In this document: piece by piece, positions 35,126-43,261 of the stretch | How positions within the stretch are numbered: position 1 is the stretch's first letter | Layout of the letters: each line of letters starts with the position of its first letter | From: Arthrobacter sp. UNC362MFTsu5.1 | Lineage (GTDB): Bacteria > Actinomycetota > Actinomycetes > Actinomycetales > Micrococcaceae | Length of the DNA: 64,000 bases | Direction of reading: 5' to 3' | Assembly: GCF_000685965.1 (NCBI RefSeq) | Contig: NZ_JMLE01000001.1 | Span: forward strand, 62,001-126,000 | Program-made: the position numbers and the translations under genes | Notes under the pieces: model-generated | Seen by the model: only the letters and a program-made list of their open reading frames with translations | Database searches by the model: none | What the model was told of the DNA's origin: nothing

Positions 35126-36007
35126 ATGGTTGAACGAAAAACGGTCCGGCAGCAGCTCCGGTTGCTGCCGGTTGTGCCGTCAGTCCTCCTGATACTCCTT
35201 TTCCTGGCCGCTCCCATCCTCTGGTCCTTCCATGCCTCCTTCACCAACGCGGCCCTCACCGGCCGCAATGCCAGGAACCCGGCCTGGACAGGCGTCGAGA
35301 ATTATGTGCGGCTGCTGGGAGACTCTGCATTTCCGGCCGCGGTTGTCCTGACGGTCGTCTTTGTCGCGGCGTCGGCGGTGGTGGGCCAGAACATGCTTGG
35401 ACTCCTGATCGCGGGCCTGATGACGCGGGCACGCAGGCCGGTGGCCGCCGTCGTCGGAACCGCCGTCGTTGCGGCCTGGGTGTTACCCGAGATCGTTGCG
35501 GCCTTTGCCGCGTACGCCTACTTCAGCAAGGACGGGACCCTGAACCAGGTGCTTGGCGGTGCGGGCATGGCCGGCGCCGACTGGCTGTACGCCTACCCGA
35601 TGGTGGCCGTGGTGCTGGCCAACATCTGGCGCGGCACCGCGTTCTCGATGCTGGTGTACCGGGCAGCCCTGGCCGACGTGCCGCAGGACATCTCCGAGGC
35701 CGCCCTGATGGATGGTGCGGCTGGCTGGCAGCGCCTGGTGTTCATCACCCTGCCGCTGATCCGGTCCAGCATCGCCACCAACCTGATGCTTGTGACGCTC
35801 CAGACCCTGGCCGTTTTTACCCTGATCTGGGTGATGACGGCCGGCGGTCCGTCCAACGCCAGCACCACCTTGCCGGTCCTTGCCTACCAGGAAGCCTTCA
35901 AGTTCGGCGACATTGGCTACGGCACCGCCATCGCCTCGGTGCTCATTGTTCTGGGCCTGGTGTTCGGGATTGCCTACGTCCGGCTCCTCAGGGGCGATAA
36001 ACGATGA
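35126..36007 (+). CDS. ABC transporter permease, sugar type (MalF-like)
   Basis: Inner-membrane permease of 293 residues with six predicted segments. The EAA-type cytoplasmic loop that docks the ATPase is visible (EAALMDGAAGWQRLVFITLPLIRSS). The first segment starts near residue 20. The ATG at 35126 is four bases after the preceding stop and the gene overlaps the next permease by four bases, so the three are one operon. It forms a heterodimer with the MalG-like protein encoded next. Confidence 0.94.
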   Translation: MVERKTVRQQLRLLPVVPSVLLILLFLAAPILWSFHASFTNAALTGRNARNPAWTGVENYVRLLGDSAFPAAVVLTVVFVAASAVVGQNMLGLLIAGLMTRARRPVAAVVGTAVVAAWVLPEIVAAFAAYAYFSKDGTLNQVLGGAGMAGADWLYAYPMVAVVLANIWRGTAFSMLVYRAALADVPQDISEAALMDGAAGWQRLVFITLPLIRSSIATNLMLVTLQTLAVFTLIWVMTAGGPSNASTTLPVLAYQEAFKFGDIGYGTAIASVLIVLGLVFGIAYVRLLRGDKR

Positions 36008-36894
36008 CGACGGCGGGCCGGCCGGAATTGGACGAAACGTCACGGCGCGTCCGGCACGGCCAAGGGGAACGGCCGGGACGCCGCCGGGGCCGGGGTCCGG
36101 CGGACGCCGCTTTGCTGCTGATCGGCGCCTGCTTCGTCCTGCCGCTGCTGTGGCTGGTGTTCGGCTCGCTGGACGCCGAGGCCGGCTACCAGACGCGGCT
36201 GCCGGCCAGCGCCTCGTTAGCGAACTTCACCGCGGTCCTTACGCCGGAGCTGCTGCTCAGGCCGCTCTGGAACAGCCTGCTGCTCTCAGCCGGGACAGCG
36301 TCTGTAACCCTGGTGGCCGCTGTGCTGGCTGCCTACCCCCTGTCCCGCTTCGAGTCCAGGTTCAACCGGCCGTTCATGTACTCGATCCTGTGCGGTACCT
36401 GCCTGCCGGTAACCGCAATCATGGTGCCTGTGTACGGCCTGTTCGTCCAGCTGCGGCTGCTGGATTCCCAGCCGGCCACGGTTCTCTTCATGGCTGCAAC
36501 CGCGCTTCCCATGGCCATCTGGATGACCAAGAACTTCATGGATGCGGTTCCCGTTTCGCTGGAGGAGGCCGCCTGGGTGGATGGCGCGTCCGGGCTCACG
36601 GCCCTGCGCGCCGTGGTGCTGCCGCTCATGCGCCAAGGCCTGGGTGTGGTCTTCATCTTTGTTTTCATCCAGACATGGGGCAATTTCTTCGTGCCCTTCA
36701 TCCTGCTGCTGTCGCCGTCCAAGCAGCCCGCTTCGGTCTCGATCTTCAGTTTCTTCGGACAGCACGGCGCGATTGCCTACGGCCAGCTGGCCGCATTCTC
36801 GATCCTCTACTCGGTTCCGGTCCTGGTCCTCTACGTCCTCGTGGCGCGCGGAGCCGGCGGATCGTTTGCGCTGTCCGGGGCGATGAAAGGCTGA
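36004..36894 (+). CDS. ABC transporter permease, carbohydrate type (MalG-like)
   Basis: Partner permease of 296 residues, with six transmembrane segments after a basic 30-residue cytoplasmic start. The EAA loop reads EEAAWVDGASGLTALRAVVLPLMRQG. The ATG at 36004 overlaps the previous stop. No ATPase gene follows; in actinobacteria such importers commonly share one chromosomal MsiK-type ATPase. No sugar hydrolase lies nearby to hint at the substrate. Confidence 0.94.
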   Translation: MTTAGRPELDETSRRVRHGQGERPGRRRGRGPADAALLLIGACFVLPLLWLVFGSLDAEAGYQTRLPASASLANFTAVLTPELLLRPLWNSLLLSAGTASVTLVAAVLAAYPLSRFESRFNRPFMYSILCGTCLPVTAIMVPVYGLFVQLRLLDSQPATVLFMAATALPMAIWMTKNFMDAVPVSLEEAAWVDGASGLTALRAVVLPLMRQGLGVVFIFVFIQTWGNFFVPFILLLSPSKQPASVSIFSFFGQHGAIAYGQLAAFSILYSVPVLVLYVLVARGAGGSFALSGAMKG

Positions 36895-36902
36895 GCCGGC
36901 TA

Positions 36903-37106
36903 TCAGTCGATGTCTTCGACAACCGTTCCGAACGGGATCGTGTCATCCAGATGGGCCTGGTGGCCGGTGGGCCCCGGGTTGTAGAGGACCCTGACCCCAT
37001 GCAACTTCTCCGCCGCAGACTGCATAAGGATCGGCCGGACGGTGTTGATGAAACTCTCGCTCTTGCCGGCGAGATACTCCTGGTAACTGGCTGGAAGCTG
37101 AATCAT
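36903..37106 (-). CDS. Small hypothetical protein
   Basis: A 67-residue soluble protein, starting at the ATG at 37106 with MIQLPASYQEYLAGKSESF. It has no transmembrane segment or cysteine, and its C-terminal half ends VEDID. It lies between the permease and moxR genes on the opposite strand, and ends eight bases from the permease stop. An alternative ATG is at 37136. Codon use looks like a real gene (third-position GC high), but I know no family for it, so confidence is moderate. Confidence 0.55.
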   Translation of the reverse strand: MIQLPASYQEYLAGKSESFINTVRPILMQSAAEKLHGVRVLYNPGPTGHQAHLDDTIPFGTVVEDID

Positions 37107-37268
37107 GCCATCAGGATAGTCCTGAGCGGCCCGCATGGGGAGGGTTCCCCATTGCAGAATCCGCGGACCACGGCTTGGATAGGATGGCCCGTGGCGGACG
37201 CGTTGTGACCGCCAGAGGGTCCGGCAGCACCAGCGGCCGTCCACGAACAGCAACCAGGGGGATTTCGA

Positions 37269-38276
37269 GTGCTTCAGTCAACGGCCGCCGTCCGGATCGA
37301 AGCGGCGGAACTGGCCCGGGCGCAGCAGGTCATGGCCAGCATCTCGCGCAGCTTCGACGCGAAGGTCGTGGGGCAGGCGAGGCTCCGGGAATCGCTGCTG
37401 GTAGGACTCATGACCGGCGGCCACATCCTGCTGGAAAGCGTCCCGGGGCTGGCGAAGACCACCGCTGCGCAGACAGTCGCGGAATCCGTGAGTGCCGAGT
37501 TCCGGCGGATCCAGTGCACCCCTGACCTCCTGCCCAGCGACATCGTAGGCACCCAGATCTATGATGCGGCCAAGGGAACGTTCGTCACGCAGTTGGGGCC
37601 GGTGCACGCCAACATTGTGCTCCTGGACGAGATCAATCGCTCCAGTGCAAAAACACAAAGTGCCATGCTCGAGGCGATGCAGGAGCGGCAGACGTCCATC
37701 GGGGGAGTGGTGCACCGGCTGCCCAGCCCGTTCCTGGTGCTGGCAACGCAGAACCCCATCGAACAGGAGGGCACCTACCTGCTGCCCGAGGCACAGATGG
37801 ACCGTTTTATGCTCAAAGACGTCCTTGACTACCCCACGCCGGCCGAAGAGGCCGAGATCATCCGCAGGATCGATTCGGGCGTCTTCACCGACGAACAGCG
37901 TCCGGCCGCCGCCGCGTCGCTGGACGCGGTCTCGGAAGTGCAGGGACTGGTCAAGCGCGTTTACATCGACCCGGCGATCGTCCGGTACATCGTCGGCCTG
38001 GTGTTCGTCACCCGGAACGCCGCCCAGTACATCGACTCCCGGCTGGCGGGGTTCATCGAATTCGGAGCCAGCCCGCGTGCCAGCATCGCCTTCAGCCAGG
38101 CCGCCCGCGCAGTCGCCCTCCTGAACGGCCGGGACCACGTGATCCCCGAGGACGTGAAGGCGCTGGCCCACCGTGTGCTCCGGCACAGGATCATCCTCGG
38201 CTTCGAGGCGGTGGCGGAGCAGGTTCCGGTGGAGACGGTCATCGACGCCATCGTGGCATCCGTCCAGACTCCCTGA
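37269..38276 (+). CDS. MoxR family AAA+ ATPase
   Basis: A 335-residue MoxR-type AAA+ chaperone. It shows Walker A in the MoxR form SVPGLAKTT (about 60), Walker B IVLLDEINRS (about 118), sensor 1 ATQNPIEQEGTY and an arginine-finger region (AQMDRFMLK). A C-terminal lid domain follows. The GTG at 37269 has AGGGGG nine bases upstream. It opens a six-gene operon with DUF58 and von Willebrand A proteins. MoxR proteins usually act as chaperones for such vWA partners, often near the membrane. The DUF58 gene follows after ten bases. Confidence 0.94.
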   Translation: MLQSTAAVRIEAAELARAQQVMASISRSFDAKVVGQARLRESLLVGLMTGGHILLESVPGLAKTTAAQTVAESVSAEFRRIQCTPDLLPSDIVGTQIYDAAKGTFVTQLGPVHANIVLLDEINRSSAKTQSAMLEAMQERQTSIGGVVHRLPSPFLVLATQNPIEQEGTYLLPEAQMDRFMLKDVLDYPTPAEEAEIIRRIDSGVFTDEQRPAAAASLDAVSEVQGLVKRVYIDPAIVRYIVGLVFVTRNAAQYIDSRLAGFIEFGASPRASIAFSQAARAVALLNGRDHVIPEDVKALAHRVLRHRIILGFEAVAEQVPVETVIDAIVASVQTP

Positions 38277-38286
38277 GCGCGCGCCT

Positions 38287-39222
38287 GTGTCCAGCCTCCT
38301 GACCCGGGTGAAATCGAAGATGTCCATCTTCGCCCACCGCAAAGCCCGGGGAATGCTCGACGGCGAATACGGTTCCGTCTTCAAAGGCCGCAGCCTCGAC
38401 TTTGACGACCTCCGGGCCTACCTTCCCGGAGACGAAGTCCGCGACATCGACTGGAAAGCTTCCGCCCGGCACGGATCCCCGCTCATCAAGCGCTATGTTG
38501 CCGTGCGGCGGCAGACGGTGCTGCTGGTGACGGATACCGGACGCAATATGGCTGCTTCCTCGCTCGGCGGCGAAGCGAAGAAGGACGTTGCCGTGATGGC
38601 CCTGGGGGTGGTGGGCTACCTGGCCCACCGTCACGGCGACGTGGTGGGGCTGGTGTGCGGTGACGAGGCCGAATCCCGGTCCCTGCCCGCGAAAGCCGGT
38701 GAAGCGCACCTGGAAAGGCTCCTCCGCGCAGTCAACGACAGCACGGCACTGACCTCGCCCCGCAGCAGCATCGGCGAGCAGCTCTCCTACGTGGCACGCA
38801 ACTTCGGCCAGCGCATGCTGCTCTTCGTGGTGGCCGACGAAGTGGTGCCGGACGCCGGGATGGAGCGGGTGCTGCGCCGTCTGCGCGCCCAGCACGAGGT
38901 CCTCTGGCTGACGGTACGCGACGCACAGCTGGCGGGGGCCGGCCCTGCCGGGCTACAGCCGGCCCGAACGGAAGCGGCGGGGGCACAAACGGCCGGCCCG
39001 CCTGCCGACCGCTACGATGTTGCGGACGCCGGCCTCCTTCCCGGCCGCCTCGCGGCATCTGATACTGTGATCCGCGCCTACGCGGCGGCACAGGAGCAGC
39101 GGGATGCGGCCCGGGAATCCGTGCTGCGGCGGCTGGGCATTGCCCACGTCCAGGCAGGCAGCAGCCATGACGTGATGCCCGCGGTGTTCACCCTGCTGGA
39201 ACGGCACCGCCGTGGAAAATGA
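38287..39222 (+). CDS. DUF58 domain-containing protein
   Basis: A 311-residue soluble protein with a DUF58 domain. The signature GEYGSVFKGRSLDFDDLRAYLPGDEVRDIDWKASAR motif region begins near residue 23, followed by a vWA-like fold in which the MIDAS-type start is DTGRNM. A Pro/Ala/Gln-rich insert lies around residues 220-245. The GTG at 38287 follows the moxR stop by ten bases; an upstream open stretch back to 38173 lies inside moxR in another frame and was rejected. It overlaps the next gene by 11 bases. DUF58 proteins are standard partners of MoxR ATPases. Confidence 0.9.
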   Translation: MSSLLTRVKSKMSIFAHRKARGMLDGEYGSVFKGRSLDFDDLRAYLPGDEVRDIDWKASARHGSPLIKRYVAVRRQTVLLVTDTGRNMAASSLGGEAKKDVAVMALGVVGYLAHRHGDVVGLVCGDEAESRSLPAKAGEAHLERLLRAVNDSTALTSPRSSIGEQLSYVARNFGQRMLLFVVADEVVPDAGMERVLRRLRAQHEVLWLTVRDAQLAGAGPAGLQPARTEAAGAQTAGPPADRYDVADAGLLPGRLAASDTVIRAYAAAQEQRDAARESVLRRLGIAHVQAGSSHDVMPAVFTLLERHRRGK

Positions 39223-39781
39223 CGCAGGCTTCTACGCTCCTTTGAGCTACAGCCCCTGGCTGCCGTGGGCCGGTCTGGTCCTGCTGGTGCTCGCCGCCGC
39301 CTGGCTTGCATACGTCTTCCTGAGCACCCGGCAACAAGACAGCTCAATAACGGCTCCCGCCTCCGGGCCGCCGTCGGATCCGTCCGGACTCAAACGGGAC
39401 TACCTGCGCCGGATTGACGCGGTGGCAGCCGCGGCCGCCACAGGCAGGCTGTCCGCCCGCGCCTCGCACCAGGAGCTCAGCCTGCTCATCAGGAGCTTTG
39501 TCCGCGACATTGCCGGCATCGACGCCCCGCGGATGACCCTGGCAGAGCTCCGCGAACAGAACATTCCCGCGGCCGCCCTGGCCGTCAGCAGCCTCTATCC
39601 CGCGGAATTCGGCCCTGAAGGCCCGGAACCCCGCGCCCCTGAACCCCGGGACCCTGAACCCCGGGACCCGGAACCCCGGGACCCGGAACCCCGGGACCCG
39701 GAACCCCGCGCCCCTGAACCCCGGGACCCTGTCGCGGCTGCCGCGGAAACAGCCCGGGAGGTGGTCCGGACATGGAACTGA
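39212..39781 (+). CDS. Membrane-anchored protein with EPRDP repeat tail (DUF4381-like position)
   Basis: A 189-residue protein whose N-terminus carries one transmembrane segment (about 15-38). A helical cytoplasmic region (about 60-128) follows, with LKRDYLRRIDAVAAAAATGRLSARASHQELS. The tail is disordered and contains seven perfect or near-perfect five-residue EPR(A/D)P units. Its place between DUF58 and the vWA genes matches the small DUF4381 subunit of Bat-type operons, though sequence similarity is not certain. It overlaps both neighbours by about ten bases, so translation is coupled. The GTG at 39212 is the only good start. Confidence 0.75.
   Translation: MENDAGFYAPLSYSPWLPWAGLVLLVLAAAWLAYVFLSTRQQDSSITAPASGPPSDPSGLKRDYLRRIDAVAAAAATGRLSARASHQELSLLIRSFVRDIAGIDAPRMTLAELREQNIPAAALAVSSLYPAEFGPEGPEPRAPEPRDPEPRDPEPRDPEPRDPEPRAPEPRDPVAAAAETAREVVRTWN
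39626..39730 (+). repeat. 15-bp coding minisatellite (EPR[A/D]P x7)
   Basis: Seven head-to-tail 15-base units, GAACCCCG(C/G)G(C/A)CCC(T/G) in type, with nearly identical DNA in the middle copies. The unit is in frame, so copy-number changes would alter only the length of the Pro/Glu/Arg linker. It is likely polymorphic between strains. Confidence 0.95.
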
Positions 39782-40785
39782 TCTTCTGGTGGATGATTCC
39801 GGCCGCCCTGCTCCTTGGTGCGGGGACATACTGGCTGGCCCGGAAACGGGAACAGGGCCGCCAAGCCGCCCTGCGGCCGGTGGCCCACGGCCACCGGCTC
39901 ACCGAACTGCCGGAGTACCAGGCGGCAGTGCGTCGCCATCGCCGCTGGCTCACGGTGGCTGCCATCGCCGGGGGAGTCCTGATGGCTGCAGCCCTGGTGG
40001 CCGCGGCCAGGCCGGCCGGGCGCAGCACCATCAGTCCCGAGCAACGCAACCGCGACATCATCCTGTGCCTTGACGCCTCCGGATCCATGAGCAGCGCCGA
40101 CGCGGCGGTCGTGGAGGTCTTCGCCCGCCTGGCCCAGGGATTCGACGGCGAACGGCTGGGCCTGACCGTCTTCGACAGCAGCGCGGTGCAGGTCTTCCCC
40201 TTGACGGACGACTACGACTTCGTGCAGGAACAACTGCAGGCCGCCAGGGAGGCATTTGACGGCGCGCCCGGCAGCGCCGGATTCCTGGACGGCACGTGGA
40301 ACGGTGCCGGATCCTCCCTGATCGGGGACGGCCTGGCCTCATGCGTGCAGGGCTTCCCGGCAACTGACGGGGGAGGCGCGGACGGAAGCGGCGGTTCGGA
40401 GGAGCGGTCCCGTTCCGTCGTCCTGGCCACCGACAACTTCGTCTCGGGCGAACCCATCTTCACCTTGACCGAAGCGGCAGCGCTGGCCAGAAAGAAGGAC
40501 GTGCGGGTCTACGCCCTCAACCCGGGGGACTTCGACTACGGAACGGACCCCGATCAACCCGGTGCCGAGCTGCGTGCGGCCGCAGAGGGGACAGGCGGGG
40601 CCTACTACCCCCTGGACAGTCCGGACGCGGTCGCGGATATCATCCGCAAGGTTCAATCGACGGAGGCCACCGCCTTTACCGCCGCCCCGAAGGCCGTCGT
40701 TTCGGACCGCGCCGAGATCCCGCTGGGCATCGCCCTGGTCTCCGGCCTGGTCCTGGCAGGCGCCACCTGGAGGCTGAGGTCTTGA
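39772..40785 (+). CDS. von Willebrand factor A domain protein (BatA-like)
   Basis: A 337-residue membrane protein with hydrophobic segments near residues 5-18 and 60-83 and at the C-terminus. Between them a vWA domain has a canonical MIDAS DASGSMS beginning at D101. The T and D of the second and third metal-binding loops lie in FDSSAVQ and LATDNFVS. It presents the domain to one side of the membrane, presumably the cytoplasm where MoxR acts. It overlaps the preceding gene by ten bases and the following vWA gene by four. Confidence 0.9.
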   Translation: MELIFWWMIPAALLLGAGTYWLARKREQGRQAALRPVAHGHRLTELPEYQAAVRRHRRWLTVAAIAGGVLMAAALVAAARPAGRSTISPEQRNRDIILCLDASGSMSSADAAVVEVFARLAQGFDGERLGLTVFDSSAVQVFPLTDDYDFVQEQLQAAREAFDGAPGSAGFLDGTWNGAGSSLIGDGLASCVQGFPATDGGGADGSGGSEERSRSVVLATDNFVSGEPIFTLTEAAALARKKDVRVYALNPGDFDYGTDPDQPGAELRAAAEGTGGAYYPLDSPDAVADIIRKVQSTEATAFTAAPKAVVSDRAEIPLGIALVSGLVLAGATWRLRS

Positions 40786-41792
40786 CCTTCCAACCCATCT
40801 GGCCGTGGTGGATCATCCTTCCCGCTCTTGCCGGGCTCGTCGTTGTCCTGGGGTGGACGGCCGTCCGGAGCCGGCAGCCTGGAGCAGTACTCCACGGCCT
40901 GCTGCTGCCCGCCGGCCTCATGGCACTGCTGCTGCTGGCGGCGCTCCGGCCGGGCGTGCCCGGCGGCAGCGTCCGGTCAGCAGCCGCCGACCTGAATGTC
41001 TTTTTCGTCGTCGACACCACCAGCAGCATCGCGGCCGAAGACTACGGAAACGGCAGCCCCAGGCTCGACGGCGTCCGGAAGGACATCATGGCCATCGCAG
41101 GGGAGCTGGCCGGGGCAAGGTTTTCCCTGATCACGTTCGACTCCCAGGCGGTGGTCCGGATGCCGCTGACCACGGACACGTCAGCCCTCAACACCCTCAC
41201 CGGCGTGTTGGAACCCCAGATCACCCAGTATTCGACGGGCAGCAGCGTCACTGTGGCCGGGACTGTCCTCAACGAGCGGCTCAAGGCTGCCAGGGACAGC
41301 CACCCTGAGCGGGCGCGGATTGTCTACTACCTCGGCGACGGCGAACAGACCAGCGGCAAGGCGCCGGAGCCGATGCGCGTTGAAGGCTCGCTGGTCAACG
41401 GCGGCGCGGTGCTTGGTTACGGCACCGGGCAAGGCGGACGGATGAAGGAAAAATCCAGCTATTCGTCCGAGGGTACCGCCGCCTACATCCAGGACCACAG
41501 TGCCGGCAACGCCGGGGACGCCGTGTCCCGAATCGACGAGGACACCCTCCGGGAAGTGGCGTCACAGCTTGGCGTGCCCTACCTCCACCGCGCGGCCGGG
41601 GACGGGACGGCCCCGATGATGCAGGCGGCCAGGCCCGGCGCGCTCCACGAGACCTCGGAGTCACTCGAGGGAAGGACGGAGCTCTACTGGGCCCCGGCAC
41701 TGGCCGCGTTCATCCTTGCGCTGTGGGAAAGCATCCGCGTGCTCCGCCAGTTGAAGCAACTCCGGCCCGGAAGAACGGAGTTCGGCCGATGA
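40782..41792 (+). CDS. von Willebrand factor A domain protein with variant MIDAS (BatB-like)
   Basis: A second vWA membrane protein of 336 residues with the same topology as its neighbour. The first metal-site motif is VVDTTSSIA, so the MIDAS is DxTxS (D78, T80, S82) where DxSxS is normal. The TTG at 40782 overlaps the preceding stop codon by four bases. An acidic, less conserved region (about 195-260) follows the domain. It pairs with the BatA-like protein, as in aerotolerance-type operons, although that role has not been shown for actinobacteria. Confidence 0.88.
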   Translation: MTFQPIWPWWIILPALAGLVVVLGWTAVRSRQPGAVLHGLLLPAGLMALLLLAALRPGVPGGSVRSAAADLNVFFVVDTTSSIAAEDYGNGSPRLDGVRKDIMAIAGELAGARFSLITFDSQAVVRMPLTTDTSALNTLTGVLEPQITQYSTGSSVTVAGTVLNERLKAARDSHPERARIVYYLGDGEQTSGKAPEPMRVEGSLVNGGAVLGYGTGQGGRMKEKSSYSSEGTAAYIQDHSAGNAGDAVSRIDEDTLREVASQLGVPYLHRAAGDGTAPMMQAARPGALHETSESLEGRTELYWAPALAAFILALWESIRVLRQLKQLRPGRTEFGR

Positions 41793-42598
41793 ACCCCGAA
41801 AAGAGCCCGTCAGCCTTGCCGGGCCGCGACAAGCACCGGAGGCGCAGGTTGCTGCTGCTATCCGCAGCGCCCCTGCTGGTTGCCGTGGCGCTCGCTGTCA
41901 AGCTTCTGAGCGTCGGCTGTCTGGGCAGCGAAGCGGCGGCGTCATTCGGCCGCGGCGACCAGGCCGGCGCGGCTTCCGCGGCGTCCGGCCTGGGCATTGC
42001 CAACGTGGTGGAGCGGCACAAGGCGCCCTTTGCCGCAGGCGACGCCCTGGTGCTCAGCGGGGATTTCAGCGGTGCCCGCAAACTCTTTGAAGCATCCCTT
42101 GCTGACGCTCCGCCAGCCGATGAGTGCAAGGTGCGCGTCAACCTGGTCCTCAGCATTGAACGGCTGGCGGACGCGGAAACGGCGGCAGCCGACGCCGCCA
42201 TGCCCGCCGATGCCGCCAAGTCCGCGCAGTCGGCCGCTGATGCGTCCCGCCTGTATGACGAAGGCCTGGAGGTCATCAGGGCGGCTCCGCAGGGTTGCTT
42301 CAACCCGGACGAAAGCCAGGACAATGCCAACGGCGCAGACGGTGAGGGTGACCGGCTCCGCGGAGCGGAAGAACGGCTGCAGTCCAAAGCGGAAAAGCTT
42401 GGCGCCGCGGGGCCCGACGCTGAAACCGGGAACGGCGCAGAAAAGCAGCCGCAGCCCGATCCGGAACCGCAGCAGAGCCAGCTGGACAAGCTGGAGGAGT
42501 CCGCCAAGTCCGCGCAGCGGGAACGAAACGGCGGCAGGCAACGGGACGAATACCTGGGTAACAACGATGCCGGGAGCGGCACGGACAGGCCCTGGTGA
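41789..42598 (+). CDS. Hypothetical membrane-anchored TPR-like protein (last gene of MoxR operon)
   Basis: A 270-residue protein from the ATG at 41789, which overlaps the preceding stop. A basic N-terminus and one transmembrane segment (about 20-45) are followed by a helical Ala-rich region with TPR-like features (GDQAGAASAASGLGIANVVERHKAPFAAGDALVLSGDFSGARKLFEASL). The C-terminal tail is acidic and Glu/Gln/Pro-rich. This resembles the BatC/BatE class that ends Bat-type operons, but similarity is by shape and place only. It is followed after three bases by the convergent SRPBCC gene. Confidence 0.72.
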   Translation: MNPEKSPSALPGRDKHRRRRLLLLSAAPLLVAVALAVKLLSVGCLGSEAAASFGRGDQAGAASAASGLGIANVVERHKAPFAAGDALVLSGDFSGARKLFEASLADAPPADECKVRVNLVLSIERLADAETAAADAAMPADAAKSAQSAADASRLYDEGLEVIRAAPQGCFNPDESQDNANGADGEGDRLRGAEERLQSKAEKLGAAGPDAETGNGAEKQPQPDPEPQQSQLDKLEESAKSAQRERNGGRQRDEYLGNNDAGSGTDRPW

Positions 42599-42601
42599 TC
42601 T

Positions 42602-43261
42602 TCACCGTTGTTCGCGGGCTTTGGTAGTTTCCAGCCGCTCTGCACGCTGGCGTATGCCCAGGAGCATTCTGCGCTCCATGATGAACCAGGCCAGATCGAT
42701 GAGCGGTGCAAGAACCCACAGGACGGTCCGGGTGTAGATCCTGATCCGCACGCGGCTTACCAGCCGGGTGCCGTTCGTGTCCGGGTCCAGGGCGAAACAC
42801 CAGCTGACGCGTGCCGGCACAGGTTCCAGCACCATGTGGTGTTCGTGGTCAAGGGCGGCGACCGGCCAGTCCGGACCCCTGCCAAGCGGGATCACGTCGC
42901 CTGCCCTGAGCTGTTGAAACCCGGGAAGGATCCGGTTGACGCTGGGGCCGCTCAATATTCCGAACGTGCGATCCAGGAAATCGTAGCTGTAAAGGCCTCC
43001 GCGGCCGTCTCCCATCTGCACCAGCCACGGCCAGATGCTGCCGGGAGCGGCGTGAATGGAAACGGCCCTTGTGGAAACCACGAACGGGTCAGGTACCAGG
43101 GAGTCTCCCGGCATGGATGCCTCCGCTTCCGCCTGCGTGGCCCCCCAGCAGACGTGATGCGGGCGCAGGACGGCGTGATAGGCAACCGCAGTGGCCAGCC
43201 ATCCGTTAAACGCTTTGAGGATCAAGGCCGTCAGGTACCGCGGGGGTCCGAAGCCGGTCAT
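42602..43261 (-). CDS. SRPBCC (START-like) family protein
   Basis: A 219-residue protein with a START/SRPBCC helix-grip core. It has VSTRAVSIHAAPGSIWPWLVQMGDGRGGLYSYDFLDR (about 62-98), then an RVRIRIYTRTVLWVL strand and a hydrophobic C-terminal segment that may bind membrane. The ATG at 43261 is preceded by AAGGAGG, an ideal ribosome site. It is alone, convergent with the MoxR operon, and divergent from the metF leader. SRPBCC proteins bind or transfer hydrophobic ligands; the ligand is unknown. Confidence 0.83.
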   Translation of the reverse strand: MTGFGPPRYLTALILKAFNGWLATAVAYHAVLRPHHVCWGATQAEAEASMPGDSLVPDPFVVSTRAVSIHAAPGSIWPWLVQMGDGRGGLYSYDFLDRTFGILSGPSVNRILPGFQQLRAGDVIPLGRGPDWPVAALDHEHHMVLEPVPARVSWCFALDPDTNGTRLVSRVRIRIYTRTVLWVLAPLIDLAWFIMERRMLLGIRQRAERLETTKAREQR

